Shown: positions 16,732 through 26,510 of the stretch, one piece after another
Layout of the letters: each line of letters starts with the position of its first letter
How positions within the stretch are numbered: position 1 is the first letter of the stretch
Assembly (NCBI GenBank): GCA_958422185.1
Contig: CATZNW010000010.1
Coordinates: 6,669-70,668 of the forward strand
Source of the DNA: an uncultured Clostridium sp.
GTDB taxonomy: Bacteria > Bacillota > Clostridia > Oscillospirales > Acutalibacteraceae
DNA length: 64,000 bases
Reading direction: 5' to 3'
Notes under the pieces: generated by a model
Databases searched by the model: none
The model's input: only the letters and a program-made list of their open reading frames with translations
Told to the model about the DNA's origin: nothing
Made by a program: the position numbers and the translations under genes

Positions 16732-17631
16732 TTGGATAAATTAATTGAATTTTTAAATAAGACCGGCGTGAAATATGCCGAAAATGAACCGATGAGCGCG
16801 CATACTACGTTTAAGATAGGCGGAAAGGCGCGGGTAATCGTATTTCCGTCTTCAGAGGATCAGGCGCAGTCCATAATACGTTTCTGCTCTGAAAACGGGC
16901 TTCGCTATCTAACGGTAGGAAACGGTTCCAATCTGCTTGTTTCCGATAACGGTATCGATGCATGCGTTATTTGCTTTTCAAACGATTTTTCACAGGTTAG
17001 GCTTGCTGATGAAAATGTTGTTTTTGCACAAAGCGGAGCGTCCCTTATGAAACTCTGCCGCTTTGCGCTGGAGCATTCACTTTCCGGCATGGAATTCGCT
17101 TACGGGATCCCCGGTTCCTGCGGAGGGGCGGCGTTTATGAATGCGGGCGCTTACGGTTCTGAGATGAAAGACGTTCTTATCAGATGCGACCATATTGATC
17201 CATACGGAAACAAGGGCTTCCTTGAGGGAGATGCACTTATGCTTTCTTACAGGCATTCGGCGTATTACAGTAACGGATGCGCAATAACAGGCGTCTATGT
17301 TAAACTCAAAAAAGGAGATCCGGAAGAGATCAGGGCAAAAATGCAGGAACTGATCTCGCGCAGGCGCGCAAAACAGCCTCTTGAGTATCCCAGCGCCGGG
17401 TCAACTTTCAAGCGGCCTCCCGGCTGCTTTGCGGGCGCTCTTATAGAAGAGTGCGGATTAAAGGGCAAAACGGTCGGCGGAGCTCAGGTAAGTGAAAAGC
17501 ACGCGGGATTTGTTATCAATAAGGGCGGCGCGACCTGCAGCGACGTGCTGGAACTCTGCAGATTCTGCAGCGATACGGTTTACAGACAAAAGGGTATCAA
17601 ACTTGAAATGGAGATAAGGGTAACGAAATAA
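16732..17631 (+). CDS. murB: UDP-N-acetylenolpyruvoylglucosamine reductase
   Basis: FAD-dependent reduction of UDP-GlcNAc-enolpyruvate to UDP-MurNAc in peptidoglycan synthesis. About 299 residues with the FAD site VGNGSNLLVSDNGID, the GIPGSCGGAAFMNAGAYG motif, and the catalytic region SAGSTFKRP...AGALIEECGLKG of the shorter type II enzymes. Start uncertain: TTG 16732 has GCGGTGAT six bases upstream and does not overlap glk; TTG 16705 is the other in-frame option. Its stop codon overlaps the rapZ ATG by one base. Confidence 0.93.
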   Translation: MDKLIEFLNKTGVKYAENEPMSAHTTFKIGGKARVIVFPSSEDQAQSIIRFCSENGLRYLTVGNGSNLLVSDNGIDACVICFSNDFSQVRLADENVVFAQSGASLMKLCRFALEHSLSGMEFAYGIPGSCGGAAFMNAGAYGSEMKDVLIRCDHIDPYGNKGFLEGDALMLSYRHSAYYSNGCAITGVYVKLKKGDPEEIRAKMQELISRRRAKQPLEYPSAGSTFKRPPGCFAGALIEECGLKGKTVGGAQVSEKHAGFVINKGGATCSDVLELCRFCSDTVYRQKGIKLEMEIRVTK

Positions 17632-18500
17632 TGGCTAAACAGATAAAAGAACTTGTGATAATAACCGGGCTTTCCGGCGCGGGAAAATCAACTGCAATAG
17701 GATTTATGGAGGATATCGGATATTATTGTATAGATAATATGCCTCCCGAGCTTCTTTCAACCTTTCTTGAGCTTATCTCAAAGCAAAAGGAAGGTAAAGT
17801 TGCAATTGTTATGGATATACGTTCAACCCAGAATTTTAACGGCGTTCTTGATATCCTTGATCATCTTGAAAATTACGGCTACGATGTTAAGGTGGTTTAT
17901 CTTGATATCAAGACCCATATTGCGCTGAAACGCTATAAGCTGACAAGACGCAAGCATCCGTATGCTGATCGCTTTAACGGCGATATCGCAAAGGCGCTGG
18001 CTTATGAGAGGGAAATCATGACGCCGCTGCGCTCAAGGGCGGATTTTGTTATTGACAGCTCAGATCTGACCGGCAATCAGCTGAGAACAAGACTCACGCA
18101 GATCCTTGTGGGCGATGATAAGGACATCATGAATATCCATGTTGAATCTTTCGGTTTCAAGCACGGTATACCCGGCGAGGCTGATTTCGTTATAGATGTG
18201 CGCTGCCTGCCGAATCCGTATTGGGTAGAAAATCTGCGCAATAAAACCGGGCTTGATAAAGAGGTGCGCGATTATGTGTTTTCTTTCAGTGAATCAACGG
18301 AACTTTTAAACAAGCTCATAGATCTTCTTGATTTCCTTAATCCGTTATATATAAAAGAGGGAAAGAGCCAGATCGTGTTCGCAATAGGCTGCACAGGCGG
18401 CAATCACCGTTCCGTAGCTATTGCGGAGGCGCTCAAAGAGCATTTTGAAAAAAAGTGGGATAACGTTTCCGTAAATCACAGGGATATTGCAAGAAGCTGA
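17631..18500 (+). CDS. rapZ: RNase adapter/nucleotide-binding protein RapZ (YvcJ)
   Basis: A 289-residue P-loop protein: Walker A GLSGAGKSTA near residue 13, DNMPPELL, Walker B-like VVMDIRS, and the C-terminal IGCTGGNHRSVAIAE that binds amino-sugar signal in E. coli RapZ. In Gram-positives the homologue YvcJ hydrolyses GTP/ATP and affects competence and envelope gene control. It overlaps murB by one base and is followed directly by whiA; the yvcK gene usually found between them is missing. Confidence 0.92.
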   Translation: MAKQIKELVIITGLSGAGKSTAIGFMEDIGYYCIDNMPPELLSTFLELISKQKEGKVAIVMDIRSTQNFNGVLDILDHLENYGYDVKVVYLDIKTHIALKRYKLTRRKHPYADRFNGDIAKALAYEREIMTPLRSRADFVIDSSDLTGNQLRTRLTQILVGDDKDIMNIHVESFGFKHGIPGEADFVIDVRCLPNPYWVENLRNKTGLDKEVRDYVFSFSESTELLNKLIDLLDFLNPLYIKEGKSQIVFAIGCTGGNHRSVAIAEALKEHFEKKWDNVSVNHRDIARS

Positions 18501-18536
18501 TTCATTTATACATAAACGAAAGGCGGTGAAAGTGTC

Positions 18537-19427
18537 GTGTCCTTTTCCATGCAGGTCAAAAATGAGCTTGTAAAAACAGAATATGAGCGGCCGTGCTGCA
18601 AAAGGGCGCTGCTTTACGGCCTTTCGCTTTTCGGAAAAAGTTTTTCGGAAAACAGCGTTTCGCTTCAGACAGAAAATAAAGCTACCGCGGTGCTGTTTCA
18701 GTCGCTTTTAAAGGAGCTTTTCAATATAAACGCGCAGATAGTTGTTTCACCGCGCGGCAGAAATTTTACGGCATCTGTTTCTTCAAAAACAGATGCTCAA
18801 AAATTATTCAGAAGTTTCGGGCACAGCGGCGCAGGCAGCCTGAAGATCGATCACACCAATTTCGGCTGCGAGGATTGCAGAAAGGCTTTCCTTGCCGGCG
18901 TTTTTCTGGCATGCGGCACTTTGTCGGACCCTAAAAAGGATTATCATCTTGAATTCACCGTGCCTTATTACAACCTTTCAAAAAGCCTTTTTACGCTTCT
19001 TCAGGAAATGGAACTAAGCCCCAAGCATACGAACAGAAAAGGCTATAATGTGGTCTATTTTAAAGAGAGCGAATCTATTGAAAACTGCCTTTATTTTATG
19101 GGTGCGTCGGGTTCCATGTTTGAGATGATGAATATTAAGATCTTCAAAGATTTCAGAAATAAGGCAAACCGGCAGGCAAACTGCGAAACGGCAAATATAA
19201 ATAAAATGGTAAATGCTGTTGCGGTCCAGATAACCGCAATAGAAAAGATATGGAAGTTAAAGGGCAAAAATTTTTTGAATGAAAGTTTGGAGAGCGCTGC
19301 CGAGTTAAGATATGAAAATCCGGATTCAAGCCTTGCCGAGCTTGCTCAAATGTGTGATCCGCCGATAAGCAGGAGCGGTCTGAATCACAGGCTGAAAAGA
19401 ATAGTGGATATAGCAAACAGTCTTTAA
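18537..19427 (+). CDS. whiA: DNA-binding regulator WhiA
   Basis: A 296-residue protein with an N-terminal domain related to LAGLIDADG endonucleases (two halves, about residues 1-200, with GCEDCRKAFLAGVFLACGTLSDP between them) and a C-terminal helix-turn-helix (SSLAELAQMCDPPISRSGLNHRLKRI). WhiA influences cell division and chromosome segregation in Firmicutes. GTG start at 18537 with AAAGGCGGTGAAAG upstream. Last of the hprK-rapZ cluster; the GH31 gene starts 23 bases later and may be in the same transcript. Confidence 0.93.
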   Translation: MSFSMQVKNELVKTEYERPCCKRALLYGLSLFGKSFSENSVSLQTENKATAVLFQSLLKELFNINAQIVVSPRGRNFTASVSSKTDAQKLFRSFGHSGAGSLKIDHTNFGCEDCRKAFLAGVFLACGTLSDPKKDYHLEFTVPYYNLSKSLFTLLQEMELSPKHTNRKGYNVVYFKESESIENCLYFMGASGSMFEMMNIKIFKDFRNKANRQANCETANINKMVNAVAVQITAIEKIWKLKGKNFLNESLESAAELRYENPDSSLAELAQMCDPPISRSGLNHRLKRIVDIANSL

Positions 19428-19450
19428 ATTGCTTCTTTGGAGGGACAAAT

Positions 19451-21826
19451 ATGGATTTTAAGAAAGCATTTTCATTGGATCTTCCGTCTAAAACAAAAGA
19501 CAAAAACACGATCGTATGCGGCAGAGTCCGTGTCAGCGTGATCACGGAAAGACTGTACAGAGTGGAATATTCAAAAAACGGTGTTTTTACCGATTGCGCC
19601 ACGCAAAAGGTATGGAACAGGAATTTTGATTCACCTGCCTTTAAAGCCAAAAAGCAGGACGGCTATTTGATCGTTGGCACCAGGCAGAACGGAATCTGCG
19701 TGGAATGCGCAAACGGAAGAGTTGCCTATGCCGTTGCCGGCGGAAAAAAGATCAGCGATCTGAATGCCGGCAATTTGAAAGGCACTTACAGAACTTTGGA
19801 TTTTACAAGAGGCGCCATTCCGCTTGGGGACGGAAGCATTTCCAGATCCGGTGCTGCCGTGCTGGATGACTCCGGTTCCCTTATTCTTAATACTGACGGC
19901 ACCGTTGAACAGCGCGCGGATAAAGAAAAGGATATCTATATCTTTGTTTACGGGCATGACTACCGCGCGGCGGTGCGTGATTTTCTGCGCCTTACCGGCG
20001 GTGTTCCGCTGATCCCGCGTTTCGCTTTCGGAAACTGGTGGAGCCGGTATAAGGCTTATACGCAGCAGGAATACATAGATCTGATGCAGCGCTTTGCGCA
20101 GGAACGTATACCGCTTACCGTTGCCACGATCGATATGGACTGGCACTGGGTGGATCTGAAAAAAGAGTTTTCAGGCGTTCCCGGCACGGATCCGGCAGAT
20201 ATAAAAAACGGTTGGACCGGATACAGCTGGAACACACACCTTTTCCCAAATTATAAAGAATTTTTACAGTGGCTCAAAGCGCAGAACCTGAAAATCACCG
20301 TAAATCTGCATCCGGCGGACGGAGTCCGTTTCTTTGAGGACATGTATGAGGAGTTCGCCCGCTATATGGGGGTTGACCCGGCAGCAAAAAAGAAGATCCC
20401 GTTTGACTGCGCCGATCCCAGATATATGGAGGCGTATTTTGAGCTCATTCACCATAAATATGAGGAAGACGGCGTTGATTTTTGGTGGATAGACTGGCAG
20501 CAGGGCAAAAAATCATCCGTAAAAGGCCTTGATCCGCTCTGGGCGCTGAACCATTATCACTATATTGATAATTGCAGGGGCGGAAAAAGGGGAATGATCC
20601 TTTCAAGGTTTGCCGAGGCCGGAAGCCAGAGGTATCCGCTCGGATTTTCAGGGGATACGTCCATCACATGGGATTGTCTTCGTTTTCAGCCGTATTCCAC
20701 CGCAACGGCTTCCAATATCGGCTACACCTGGTGGAGCCATGATATCGGCGGTCATCACCACGGCAAAAAGGATGATGAGCTTTATGTCCGCTGGTTACAG
20801 TTCGGCGTTTTCAGCCCGATTAACAGACTGCATTCAACCAGCAACGAGTTTATGGGCAAAGAACCGTGGAAATACGGCTACGCCGCGTACCACATCGCCG
20901 TGGATCTGTTAAGGCTGCGCCGCAGGCTTATTCCGTATGTCTATACTATGAATTACAGAACCTATAAGTACGGCAGAGCGCTGATCGAGCCAATGTACTA
21001 TGCGTATCCGGATAATGAGGATGCTTATCTATGCAAGAATCAGTATTTCTTCGGCAGCGAACTGATCTGCGCGCCCATAACCGATCCGGCGGATAAAAAA
21101 ACCGGTCTTGCAGGCGTAAATGTCTGGCTGCCGGAGGGCAGATATACCGATCTGTTCACTCGCAGATCGTATACCGGCGGAAAGTTTGTAAAAATGTTCC
21201 GCGGTATTGAAAATTTTCCCGTCCTTGCAAAAGAGGGAGCCATCATTCCGCTTGACATTGATGATGTGTCAAACGGCGCGGATAATCCGGCCGGTCTGGA
21301 GATTCTTGCGCTTTCCGGAAACGGCAGTTTTGTTTTGTATGAGGACGACGGCGAAACGATGAACCTTGAAAACGGCGAGTTTGCCGAAACAAAGTTTGAG
21401 ATAAAAACGAACGGCGATAACATCGTGTTTACCATATATCCCGCGTCGGGAGATCTTTCGGTCATCCCTTCAAAACGATATTTTAAGATAAATTTCTTTG
21501 ATATCGTCTCGGCTGAAAAAGCCGTCGTAACCTTTGGAAATGATAAACAGGAAGCTGAGAATACTATACATTATTCAAACGGCTCATTGTGCGTAGATGT
21601 ATTCTGCGATCTCTCTGCCGCAAATGTCCCGGTCAAAATAGAGGTCAGCGGCGCAAAGCGTTTCTCTCTTGATAAACGTGAAGCCTATATAGAGACCGTT
21701 TCAAAATATCAGATCTCCATCGACTATAAAAAAAGCGTGTTTACGAACGCTCTGGAGAGCGGAGTTCTGCCTAAATGCAGAAAAAATTCCAAAGAGCCTT
21801 TGGAAGAACTTAATAACTGTTTGTAA
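19451..21826 (+). CDS. Glycoside hydrolase family 31 (alpha-glucosidase type)
   Basis: Retaining alpha-glycosidase of 791 residues, without a signal peptide, so probably cytoplasmic. The family nucleophile is D348 in FWWIDWQQG and the acid/base D402 in GFSGDTSITWD. An N-terminal beta domain precedes the (beta/alpha)8 barrel (about 185-530); C-terminal beta domains include LYEDDGET typical of GH31. Alpha-glucosidase, alpha-xylosidase and sulfoquinovosidase share this fold; alpha-glucosidase is favoured by position near glk and pfkA but not proven. Confidence 0.88.
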   Translation: MDFKKAFSLDLPSKTKDKNTIVCGRVRVSVITERLYRVEYSKNGVFTDCATQKVWNRNFDSPAFKAKKQDGYLIVGTRQNGICVECANGRVAYAVAGGKKISDLNAGNLKGTYRTLDFTRGAIPLGDGSISRSGAAVLDDSGSLILNTDGTVEQRADKEKDIYIFVYGHDYRAAVRDFLRLTGGVPLIPRFAFGNWWSRYKAYTQQEYIDLMQRFAQERIPLTVATIDMDWHWVDLKKEFSGVPGTDPADIKNGWTGYSWNTHLFPNYKEFLQWLKAQNLKITVNLHPADGVRFFEDMYEEFARYMGVDPAAKKKIPFDCADPRYMEAYFELIHHKYEEDGVDFWWIDWQQGKKSSVKGLDPLWALNHYHYIDNCRGGKRGMILSRFAEAGSQRYPLGFSGDTSITWDCLRFQPYSTATASNIGYTWWSHDIGGHHHGKKDDELYVRWLQFGVFSPINRLHSTSNEFMGKEPWKYGYAAYHIAVDLLRLRRRLIPYVYTMNYRTYKYGRALIEPMYYAYPDNEDAYLCKNQYFFGSELICAPITDPADKKTGLAGVNVWLPEGRYTDLFTRRSYTGGKFVKMFRGIENFPVLAKEGAIIPLDIDDVSNGADNPAGLEILALSGNGSFVLYEDDGETMNLENGEFAETKFEIKTNGDNIVFTIYPASGDLSVIPSKRYFKINFFDIVSAEKAVVTFGNDKQEAENTIHYSNGSLCVDVFCDLSAANVPVKIEVSGAKRFSLDKREAYIETVSKYQISIDYKKSVFTNALESGVLPKCRKNSKEPLEELNNCL

Positions 21827-21846
21827 TATTTAAGGAAGTATTATAT

Positions 21847-24800
21847 ATGTTTACCCATCTTCATCTGCACACGGAATATTCGCTGCTTGACGGCGCCTGC
21901 CGGATCGAGCCTCTTGTTCTGCGCGCAAAAGAACTGGGTATGACCTCTCTTGCCATCACAGACCACGGCAATATGTACGGCGCCGTTGCTTTTTATAAGG
22001 CCTGTAAAAAGCACGGAATAAAGCCCATCATAGGATGCGAGGTGTACGTTGCTCCCCGCACGAGGTTTGACAGGGAAAAGGTGCTTGACAAAGACTATAA
22101 TCACCTTATTTTACTGTGCGAAAACGAAAAAGGGTATAAAAATCTTATCAAATTGGTTTCACTTTCTTATACGGAGGGTTATTATTATAAGCCGAGAGTG
22201 GATCACGATATTCTTGAAAAATATCATGAAGGTCTGATATGCCTTTCGGCCTGCCTGGCAGGCGAGATACCCCAGGCGATCCTGGAACGTGATTATGAAA
22301 AGGCAAAACATACCGCTTTGTGGTATAGAGATGTTTTCGGAGAGGATAATTATTTCCTGGAACTTCAGGATCACGGCATAAAAGAGCAGAAGATCGTTGC
22401 GGACGGAATCAAGCGTCTTAACGCCGAAACAGGAATTCCCGTTGTTGTAACGAACGATACGCACTATATCCATAAAGAGGATGCTAGGATCCAGCAGGTA
22501 TTGATCTGCATAGCAACAAACCATGTGCTTGGCGAGGATACCGGGCTTGAGTTCCATTCGCAGGAATTTTATCTTAAATCCGAAGAAGAGATGAAAAGTC
22601 TTTTCCCGGAACTTCCCGAAGCGGTGGAAAATACCGCCGCGATCGCAGAGCGCTGTAATTTTGATTTTGAATTCGGCCATACCAAACTTCCTTATTTTGA
22701 AATAGACGAGGATATAAGTCATTTTGATTATTTTCGCCGCCTGTGCTATGACGGGCTGAAAAAACGATACGGCGATCCTCCTCAGGAATATAAAGAAAGG
22801 CTCGAATATGAGCTTGAAACCGTTAACAAAATGGGTTATACGGATTATTATTTAATAGTGGCTGATTTTGTTTCGTTTGCAAAAAGCAACGGTATTCCCG
22901 TAGGGCCGGGCAGGGGTTCCGGCGCCGGATCAATTGCCGCTTACTGTATGGGTATCACAGATCTTGACCCTATGAAATATAACCTTCTTTTTGAACGCTT
23001 TTTAAATCCGGAGCGTGTTTCGATGCCGGATTTTGATATTGATTTCTGCTATGAGCGCAGGCAGGAGGTCATAGATTATGTTACCCGGAAATACGGCGCC
23101 GACCATGTTGCCCAAATTGTAACCTTCGGCACTTTGCAGACAAGAGCGGCGATACGCGATGTAGGAAGGGTGATGGGTATGCCTTATTCCGCTGTTGATA
23201 CCGTTGCCAAGCTTGTGCCCGGCGAGTTTAAGATAACTATTGACGACGCTGTAAGAAAATCATCAAAGCTGCGCGGGCTTATGGAACAGGACCCACGAGT
23301 CAATGAGCTTATTGAGACCGCCCGGCAGGTAGAGGGCATGCCCCGAAATGCCTCGACTCATGCTGCCGGTGTGGTTATCACACATGATCCGGTGTCCTCC
23401 TATGTTCCGCTTGCAACAAACGACGGGCTTGTGGTTACCCAGTATATTATGACGGAGCTTGAGGAGCTCGGATTGCTGAAGATGGACTTTCTTGGCCTTC
23501 GTACACTTACGGTTATTGACGATGCTTCAAAGAATGCCGGAATAGATATAAATACGATTTCGATTGATGATCCGGAAGTGTACAAAATATTCTCACGCGG
23601 GCAGACGGAAGGTATTTTTCAGTTTGAGTCCAGCGGCATGAAGCAGATGCTTATGAATTTGAGGCCGACCGGGCTGGAGCATCTGATCGCCGCGAATTCC
23701 CTGTACAGACCCGGCCCGGCCAAGCAGATAGATACGTTTGTAGAGAATTCACAGCATCCGGAAAAGATCCGCTATGCCCTTCCTCAGCTGAAACCGATCC
23801 TTGAGGATACGTTCGGCTGTATCGTTTATCAGGAGCAGGTAATGCAGATACTGCGTTCGCTTGCCGGCTACTCTTACGGAAGAGCGGATGTGGTCCGCCG
23901 TGCCATGAGCAAAAAGAAGAAAGACGTTATGGAGGCGGAACGCAAAAACTTTCTTGACGGGTGCTCGAAAAATAAGATAGATCAAAATATTGCAAATTCG
24001 ATTTTTGACCAGATCTCCGAATTCGCGAAATACGCTTTCAATAAGTCGCACGCCGCATGTTATGCGCTTGTGGCATACAGAACGGCTTATCTGAAACGCT
24101 ATTATCCCGCTCAGTTCATGGCGGCGCTTCTGACCTCCGTGCTGGATTCTTCAAACAAGGTCGCCCGTTATATTGCAGAGGCCAAAAGGCTCGGACTGCG
24201 CCTGGCCGTACCGGATGTCAATTCTTCGATGAAGGGCTTTTCCGCCAACGGAAACGTTATAAATTACGGCCTGCTTGGCATTAAAAATCTTGGCACTGAT
24301 TTTATAGACGACATTATTCATGAGCGTAAAAACGGAAAATATAAAAACTTTTTCGATTTTTGCACACGCCTTCAGACTTCTCATTTCAACCGTCGTGCTG
24401 TGGAAAGTCTTATCCGCAGCGGCGCTCTCGATTCCCTCGGCGCAAACCGCCGCCAGATGCTTCAGGCGCTGCCTGTTGTTTCTGCCAATCTGGAAGAACA
24501 GCGGCGTAAGACGATGTACGGTCAGGTAGGATTTTTTGAGCTTGGCTCTGGCGGTGATTCTTTCGGAATAGATTTTGAACTTCCTGAAGTGGAGGAATTC
24601 CCGAAGTCTGAGCTCCTTAAAATGGAAAAAGAGATGACGGGGCTTTATCTTTCCGGTCACCCGCTTGACAGGTACGAAGATACCATCAATGCGCTCGGCT
24701 ATGCCAGAACCGCAGAGATACTGGATGCGGAAAGATCCTCGTTTTCAAAATATAAGGACGGAGATAAAGTTACGCTCTGCGGTATAATAACGCATATCAC

Positions 24801-25305
24801 GGTAAAACAGACAAGAAACGGGCAGAATATGGCGTTCGTAACAGTGGAAGATATGCTGGGTTCGGTTGAAATAATCGTTTTTCCGAAAATTCTTCAGACC
24901 GCCTCTGACCTGTTGGTGGTTTCCGGAGTGATTACTGTAAGCGGTACTTTGTCCGTAGAAGAGGAAAAAGATCCGAAACTGCTTGCAAACAGCATTTCCG
25001 GTGCGCCGGATCAGGAATCTCCTGTTTCCGTCAGTGCTGATGAAAGCGAAAAGAACAGTGTTTATCACAAAAAAGGGAAGCACAAAGGTCTCTTTCTGCG
25101 TTTTGATTCGGAAGATGACGAACGGATAAACAAGGCCAGAATCATAACTTCAATTTTTGACGGGGATTTTCCGGTCTGCTTTTATTATAAGGATAAGAGG
25201 CACTATGAACTTCAGAAACGATCTGATTTTACGGCGCCGAATAAGACCATGCTGAATGAACTCTGCAGATTATTGGGCAATGATAACGTTGTTGTTATGG
25301 ACTGA
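21847..25305 (+). CDS. dnaE: DNA polymerase III alpha subunit
   Basis: Replicative polymerase of DnaE type, 1152 residues. The PHP domain at the N-terminus keeps the metal-binding pattern (HLHLHTEYSLLD, ITDHGNM, GCEVY, NDTHYI), so it may retain exonuclease activity. The polymerase core shows GPGRGSGAGS and the catalytic aspartates in MPDFDIDF. Then tandem HhH, the OB-fold (VTLCGIITHITVKQTRNGQNMAFVTVED) and a short C-terminal domain. AAGGAAG precedes the ATG. In Firmicutes it usually works with PolC. Confidence 0.95.
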   Translation: MFTHLHLHTEYSLLDGACRIEPLVLRAKELGMTSLAITDHGNMYGAVAFYKACKKHGIKPIIGCEVYVAPRTRFDREKVLDKDYNHLILLCENEKGYKNLIKLVSLSYTEGYYYKPRVDHDILEKYHEGLICLSACLAGEIPQAILERDYEKAKHTALWYRDVFGEDNYFLELQDHGIKEQKIVADGIKRLNAETGIPVVVTNDTHYIHKEDARIQQVLICIATNHVLGEDTGLEFHSQEFYLKSEEEMKSLFPELPEAVENTAAIAERCNFDFEFGHTKLPYFEIDEDISHFDYFRRLCYDGLKKRYGDPPQEYKERLEYELETVNKMGYTDYYLIVADFVSFAKSNGIPVGPGRGSGAGSIAAYCMGITDLDPMKYNLLFERFLNPERVSMPDFDIDFCYERRQEVIDYVTRKYGADHVAQIVTFGTLQTRAAIRDVGRVMGMPYSAVDTVAKLVPGEFKITIDDAVRKSSKLRGLMEQDPRVNELIETARQVEGMPRNASTHAAGVVITHDPVSSYVPLATNDGLVVTQYIMTELEELGLLKMDFLGLRTLTVIDDASKNAGIDINTISIDDPEVYKIFSRGQTEGIFQFESSGMKQMLMNLRPTGLEHLIAANSLYRPGPAKQIDTFVENSQHPEKIRYALPQLKPILEDTFGCIVYQEQVMQILRSLAGYSYGRADVVRRAMSKKKKDVMEAERKNFLDGCSKNKIDQNIANSIFDQISEFAKYAFNKSHAACYALVAYRTAYLKRYYPAQFMAALLTSVLDSSNKVARYIAEAKRLGLRLAVPDVNSSMKGFSANGNVINYGLLGIKNLGTDFIDDIIHERKNGKYKNFFDFCTRLQTSHFNRRAVESLIRSGALDSLGANRRQMLQALPVVSANLEEQRRKTMYGQVGFFELGSGGDSFGIDFELPEVEEFPKSELLKMEKEMTGLYLSGHPLDRYEDTINALGYARTAEILDAERSSFSKYKDGDKVTLCGIITHITVKQTRNGQNMAFVTVEDMLGSVEIIVFPKILQTASDLLVVSGVITVSGTLSVEEEKDPKLLANSISGAPDQESPVSVSADESEKNSVYHKKGKHKGLFLRFDSEDDERINKARIITSIFDGDFPVCFYYKDKRHYELQKRSDFTAPNKTMLNELCRLLGNDNVVVMD

Positions 25306-25320
25306 TTCAAATAAATACTA

Positions 25321-25349
25321 TTGACTTTTTCCCGCTCTGCGAGTACAAT
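25321..25349 (+). promoter_or_regulatory. Sigma-A-like promoter for pfkA
   Basis: TTGACT (25321-25326), 17-base spacer, TACAAT (25344-25349), starting 16 bases after the dnaE stop codon and leaving a leader of about 65 bases before pfkA. Confidence 0.7.
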
Positions 25350-25419
25350 ATTCAAAGTTACCTTAAAAATATCTTGCTTTATAATACTAAATTCATCATT
25401 ATCAGAGGAGGACTCTTTT

Positions 25420-26388
25420 ATGAAAACAATAGCTGTTTTAACAAGCGGAGGAGACGCTCCGGGCATGAACGCGGCTGTGCGTGCCGTTGTAAGAACGGCA
25501 TGTGTGAACGGTATCCGTGTACTTGGTGTTATCAGAGGATATAACGGTCTTATCAACGGCGATTTTGTTGAACTCGATCTCCGTTCTGTTTCAGATATAA
25601 TCCACAGGGGCGGTACAAAGCTTTACAGCGCGCGCTCTGCCGAATTCGCAACGGAAGAGGGCATGAGAAAAGCTGTCAGGACCTGCCGAGAGAATGGTAT
25701 CGAAGGCGTTGTTGTTATAGGCGGCGACGGCTCTTTCCGAGGCGCGCGCGACCTTTCTGAGCGCGGTATCCCGTGTGTGGGTATTCCCGGCACAATAGAT
25801 AACGATATTGCCTGCTGTGATTATACCATCGGTTATGATACCTGCCTCAACACCATTATGGAATGTGTGGATAAAGTAAGGGATACCACAGAATCTCATG
25901 ACCGCTGTACCGTTATTGAAGTTATGGGCAGACGGGCAGGCTATCTTGCGCTCAACGCCGGGATCGCCGTAGGAGCTACTTCTATCCTTATTCCGGAAAT
26001 TGAATTTGATATTCAGAAAGATGTTATTGAAAGAATGAAGCGCACTCAGCGCACGGATAAAAAACATTTTCTGATCGTTGTTGCAGAGGGCGTCGGCGTT
26101 GATGTTACGGAACTTGCAAGTGAGATCCAAAAAAAGACAGGTGTCGAATCCCGCGCATGTATACTCGGACATATTCAAAGAGGCGGTTCGCCGACTGTTC
26201 AGGACCGCGTTATGGCTACCCGTATGGGTAACTATGCCGTAAAGGAACTTCTTATGAAGAATATAGGCAACAGAGTTGTTGCCTGCCAGAAAGGCGAAGT
26301 GGTTGATTATGATATATTTGAGGCGCTCAATATGAAAAAGCATATCGATACTCACCTTTATCAGATCGCAATGGAAGTTTCAATCTAA
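25420..26388 (+). CDS. pfkA: ATP-dependent 6-phosphofructokinase
   Basis: Commits fructose 6-phosphate to glycolysis. A 322-residue bacterial-type PFK: TSGGDAPGMNAAVR at the N-terminus, GGDGSFRGA for ATP binding (Gly in the GGDG motif indicates ATP rather than PPi use), catalytic PGTIDNDI, and MGRRAGYLAL. Start at ATG 25420 with AGAGGAGGA upstream; the upstream open frame covers the promoter and leader. Followed by a strong terminator, so expressed alone. Confidence 0.95.
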   Translation: MKTIAVLTSGGDAPGMNAAVRAVVRTACVNGIRVLGVIRGYNGLINGDFVELDLRSVSDIIHRGGTKLYSARSAEFATEEGMRKAVRTCRENGIEGVVVIGGDGSFRGARDLSERGIPCVGIPGTIDNDIACCDYTIGYDTCLNTIMECVDKVRDTTESHDRCTVIEVMGRRAGYLALNAGIAVGATSILIPEIEFDIQKDVIERMKRTQRTDKKHFLIVVAEGVGVDVTELASEIQKKTGVESRACILGHIQRGGSPTVQDRVMATRMGNYAVKELLMKNIGNRVVACQKGEVVDYDIFEALNMKKHIDTHLYQIAMEVSI

Positions 26389-26407
26389 AACAAAAGATCT
26401 GTTTTAT

Positions 26408-26450
26408 GCACCGGCTGAAAAGCGGAAAGCTTTTTAGCCGGTGCTTTTTT
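26408..26450 (+). terminator. Rho-independent terminator after pfkA
   Basis: Perfect stem GCACCGGCT/AGCCGGTGC with a longer A/T loop, followed by TTTTTT. Confidence 0.85.
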
Positions 26451-26510
26451 CATATTTTTGCTTTTTTTATAAGATCGTTATCCGGATATAATATAAAAGG
26501 TGATTGTGAA

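Noticed and set aside
25591..26355. A 254-codon antisense open frame over pfkA
   Set aside because: Shadow of a conserved gene; composition is rich in Asn, Tyr and His as expected for reverse reading.
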